From: an uncultured Eubacteriales bacterium
Lineage (GTDB): Bacteria > Bacillota > Clostridia > Oscillospirales > CAG-272
Direction of reading: 5' to 3'
Length of the DNA stretch: 16,512 nucleotides
Assembly: GCA_934371135.1 (NCBI GenBank)
Contig: CAKRNO010000027.1
Coordinates: 1 to 16,512, forward strand
Shown here piece by piece: positions 14,568-16,512 of this stretch (positions are counted from its first letter, which is position 1; the number at the start of each line of letters is the position of its first letter). The position numbers were made by a program, and so were the translations under genes. A model generated the notes under the pieces. The model worked only from the letters and a program-made list of their open reading frames with translations, did not search any database and had not been told where the DNA came from.

Positions 14568-15650
14568 ATGGCTGAAATCGTATCCTACCAGTGCCCGAAC
14601 TGCCGGGCGCCGCTCTCCTTTGACCCGGCGACGGGCAAATTCACCTGTGAATACTGCTCCTCGTCGTTTACCAAGGAAGAGCTCGACGCGATGGACGAGA
14701 AGCGGGAGCGGAAGGTCACCGAAAACGGAGAGGAACCCACGGGGCACGGTGAGGCGGACGACGACTACTGCGCCCAGATGGAGGAATATGCCTGCCCGAA
14801 CTGCGGCGCGGTCGTCGCCTGTGACGGCAACACCGTCGCCACCGAATGTGTCTATTGCCACACGCCCGTCATTCACCGCGGCAAGCTCTCGGGGCAGATG
14901 CGCCCCGCGCGCATCGTACCGTTCAAGTACGATCGCAAGATGGCGGAGGAGGCGTTTTTGCAGTTCGTCTCCAAGCACAAGTTCATACCGCGGGATTTCT
15001 TCGCGCCCGAGCAGCTCGAAAAAATGCAGGGCGTCTACTACCCGTTCTGGGTGACGGATGCCGATACGCAGGCGGGGCTCGAGGCGCGCGCGACGCGCGT
15101 GCGCAGCTGGGTGAGCGGCAACTACCGCTACACCGAGACCTCCCATTTCAAGGTCATCCGTGAGGGGGAGATCCACTTTGAGGATCTCACGACCTCGGCG
15201 CTCACCGAGGCGGACAAGAAGATGGTGGAGGGGATCCTCCCGTTCCCGTCCGCGGCGCTCGAGGAGTTTTCGATGCCGTATCTCTCCGGGTTCCTGACCA
15301 AAAAGCGCGACATCGAGCGCGAGGGGCTGGAGGGCGAGATCGAGGGGCGGATGCGCGGCTACGCGCGCGGGATGCTCCGCGATACCATCCACGGCTATGC
15401 GACCGTGGTGCCCGAAAACGAGGGGCTGTCTGTGTACCGCGAGAACTGGGAATATGCCCTCATGCCGATCTGGCTCATGACCTATCGCGGGAAGAAACGG
15501 AATTATACCTACGCCATGAACGGGCACACCGGCAAGATCTACGGGGAGCTCCCGGTCAGCCGCGGTAAGCTGTGGGCGCTGTTCGGCGGTATCTGTGCCG
15601 CGGTGACGGCGGTGGTCGGCGCCATCGTGGCCCTCGGAGGGTTACTGTGA
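14568..15650 (+). CDS. Double zinc-ribbon membrane protein (YdjG-like)
   Basis: 360 residues; GAGG lies 7 bases before the ATG. Two zinc ribbons open the protein: CPNC(9-12)/CEYC(27-30) and CPNC(76-79)/CVYC(94-97). They are followed by a region of about 210 residues shared with YdjG-type and related TFIIB-zinc-finger-annotated proteins (MRPARIVPFKYDRKMAEEAF, MQGVYYPFWVTDA, WEYALMPIWLMTYRGKKRNYTYAMNGHTGKIYGELP, given here in part). A C-terminal hydrophobic span at about 335-360 anchors it with the bulk in the cytoplasm. No enzymatic motif is evident. In the B. subtilis PspA locus the equivalent protein helps place the SPFH partner at the membrane. The stop overlaps the next start by one base (TGATG), showing translational coupling with the TPM protein gene. 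Confidence 0.88.
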   Translation: MAEIVSYQCPNCRAPLSFDPATGKFTCEYCSSSFTKEELDAMDEKRERKVTENGEEPTGHGEADDDYCAQMEEYACPNCGAVVACDGNTVATECVYCHTPVIHRGKLSGQMRPARIVPFKYDRKMAEEAFLQFVSKHKFIPRDFFAPEQLEKMQGVYYPFWVTDADTQAGLEARATRVRSWVSGNYRYTETSHFKVIREGEIHFEDLTTSALTEADKKMVEGILPFPSAALEEFSMPYLSGFLTKKRDIEREGLEGEIEGRMRGYARGMLRDTIHGYATVVPENEGLSVYRENWEYALMPIWLMTYRGKKRNYTYAMNGHTGKIYGELPVSRGKLWALFGGICAAVTAVVGAIVALGGLL

Positions 15651-16414
15651 TGAAAAAGCAGAGAATACTGGCACTCATCTGCGTCCTCGCGGCGTTTCTT
15701 TGCCTGTGCTCCTTTGAGGGGCAGGCGGGCTTCAAACTCGATAACCAGTGGGGCAGCGCTCCGCTGACGGATGCTGAAATATCCGGCCTCTCGGCGCTCG
15801 CCGCCGCGCAGACCGACAAGGTGGGCGACACCGATTTCCTCGTGGTGTTTGCGTCCGACTGGGACAGCACCGCCGAGGAGGAGCTGCGCGACAACGGGTA
15901 TTCCTCCAGAAAGCAGAATGTCATCGGGCTGGTCGTCTGGTATAACGGCACCCGCTATGAGACGGAGCTTTATACCTACGGCGATATGTCGCGGTATATC
16001 AGCGACGCGGAAATCAAGGCGCTGAAAAACGAGGTCGATGCCGATGCGAAGGCGGGCAGAATGTACGAGGCGGTGGAGACGCTGATCGTGCGCTCGTCGG
16101 AGAGGCTCGCCGCCGGAAAGGCGGCAAATCCCCCGAAGACGACCTCACAAATGATCCTGATAGCCGTCATCGCGGGGCTCGTGGTCGGCGCCGTCTCCGG
16201 CGGGGTCGCGGTGCTCATCGTGGTGCTCCGGTACCGGAAGAAGAACCGGTCGGCGTCCTACCCGCTTGAGCAGTTCGCCAACCTGACGCTGACGCTGGAG
16301 CGTGATATGTTCCTTTACCATACCGTGACCAAGACGGCAATACCGACGTCGTCGGGCGGCAGAGGAGGGAGCTCCGGTGGCGGGGGAGGCGGGCGCAGCA
16401 GCGGCCGCAGCTGA
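15650..16414 (+). CDS. TPM-domain membrane protein (YdjH-like)
   Basis: 254 residues. The ATG at 15650 overlaps the preceding TGA and has GGAGG at 15636-15640, so longer upstream starts are rejected. Order: N-terminal signal peptide or signal anchor (MKKQRILALICVLAAFLCLC), a TPM-type domain at about 38-150 (LTDAEISGLSALAAAQ, DTDFLVVFASDWDST, VIGLVVWYNGTRYETELYTYGD), a second membrane span at about 168-193, then RYRKKNR, a segment with YPLEQFANLTLT, and a Gly/Ser/Arg-rich tail. The TPM domain is probably extracytoplasmic and the tail cytoplasmic. TPM domains have been linked to phosphatase activity and to membrane-protein assembly; its activity here is unknown. With the SPFH and zinc-ribbon genes it completes a YdjI-G-H set. 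No pspA follows within the window. Confidence 0.87.
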   Translation: MKKQRILALICVLAAFLCLCSFEGQAGFKLDNQWGSAPLTDAEISGLSALAAAQTDKVGDTDFLVVFASDWDSTAEEELRDNGYSSRKQNVIGLVVWYNGTRYETELYTYGDMSRYISDAEIKALKNEVDADAKAGRMYEAVETLIVRSSERLAAGKAANPPKTTSQMILIAVIAGLVVGAVSGGVAVLIVVLRYRKKNRSASYPLEQFANLTLTLERDMFLYHTVTKTAIPTSSGGRGGSSGGGGGGRSSGRS

Positions 16415-16454
16415 CGAGACAAGAGATAAGGGCGGCGATTGCTCCCCGGTTAGA

Positions 16455-16487
16455 TGAAGAAAAAGTATTTTCGCGTCGCGAAAATAC
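16455..16487 (-). terminator. Inverted repeat at right edge, terminator for a minus-strand gene beyond the window
   Basis: GTATTTTCGCG (16465-16475) and CGCGAAAATAC (16477-16487) form a perfect inverted repeat with a one-base centre. On the minus strand it is followed by TTTTTCTTC (complement of 16456-16464), the form of an intrinsic terminator; on the plus strand no T-run follows. It probably ends a convergent gene entering from the right, and may only incidentally stop the TPM operon. Confidence 0.6.
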
Positions 16488-16512
16488 ATAAGGCAAACAA
16501 ACGGTTTCTCCG

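Overview
The window is a GC-rich stretch of bacterial chromosome. Strong GGAGG-type ribosome sites, sigma70-type promoters (some with an extended -10), intrinsic terminators and the gene content (BspA-type leucine-rich repeat surface protein, heparinase II/III, DUF5662, YdjG/H/I-like module) point to a Gram-positive Clostridia-type bacterium, probably an uncultured gut species. That assignment is inferred from gene families and base composition, not from a marker gene. No rRNA, tRNA, insertion sequence, phage or CRISPR locus is visible.

Layout, left to right. (1) 2-4054 (+): a very large single-pass membrane protein with an intracellular TPR/coiled-coil part and an outer part of InlB/Flg_new B-repeats followed by many BspA-type leucine-rich repeats; the frame is open to the left edge. 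(2) 4147-4614 (+): a remnant that looks like the N-terminal domain of a GH36-type alpha-galactosidase, broken by an in-frame TGA and then cut short. (3) 4683-6488 (+): a cytoplasmic heparinase II/III-type polysaccharide lyase, closed by a strong terminator. (4) 6600-7190 (-): a DUF5662 protein, convergent with the lyase. (5) 7304-7595: four tandem copies of a 73-bp unit, each with a GGGCGACC/GGTCGCCC hairpin, lying between divergent promoters. (6) 7779-10179 (+): a PlsC-type acyltransferase with a zinc-ribbon tail, overlapping a class I/II PLP aminotransferase. (7) 10358-13003 (+): a two-gene export operon with its own promoter(s) and terminator, made of a LamG-like plus helical secreted protein and a small lipoprotein. 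(8) 13224-16414 (+): a three-gene module of SPFH protein with three zinc ribbons, double zinc-ribbon membrane protein and TPM-domain membrane protein. It matches the ydjI/ydjG/ydjH set that sits beside pspA in Bacillus subtilis and acts at the membrane under envelope stress. A terminator-like inverted repeat at the right edge faces a probable minus-strand gene beyond the window.

How the genes fit together: the first part concerns host or polysaccharide contact (LRR adhesin-like protein, glycosidase remnant, polysaccharide lyase), and the second the cell envelope (phospholipid acyltransferase, exported pair, SPFH membrane module). No wholly new system stands out. The points most worth a second look are the unknown secreted protein/lipoprotein pair, the membrane module without an adjacent pspA, its intercistronic hairpin, and the 73-bp tandem array.
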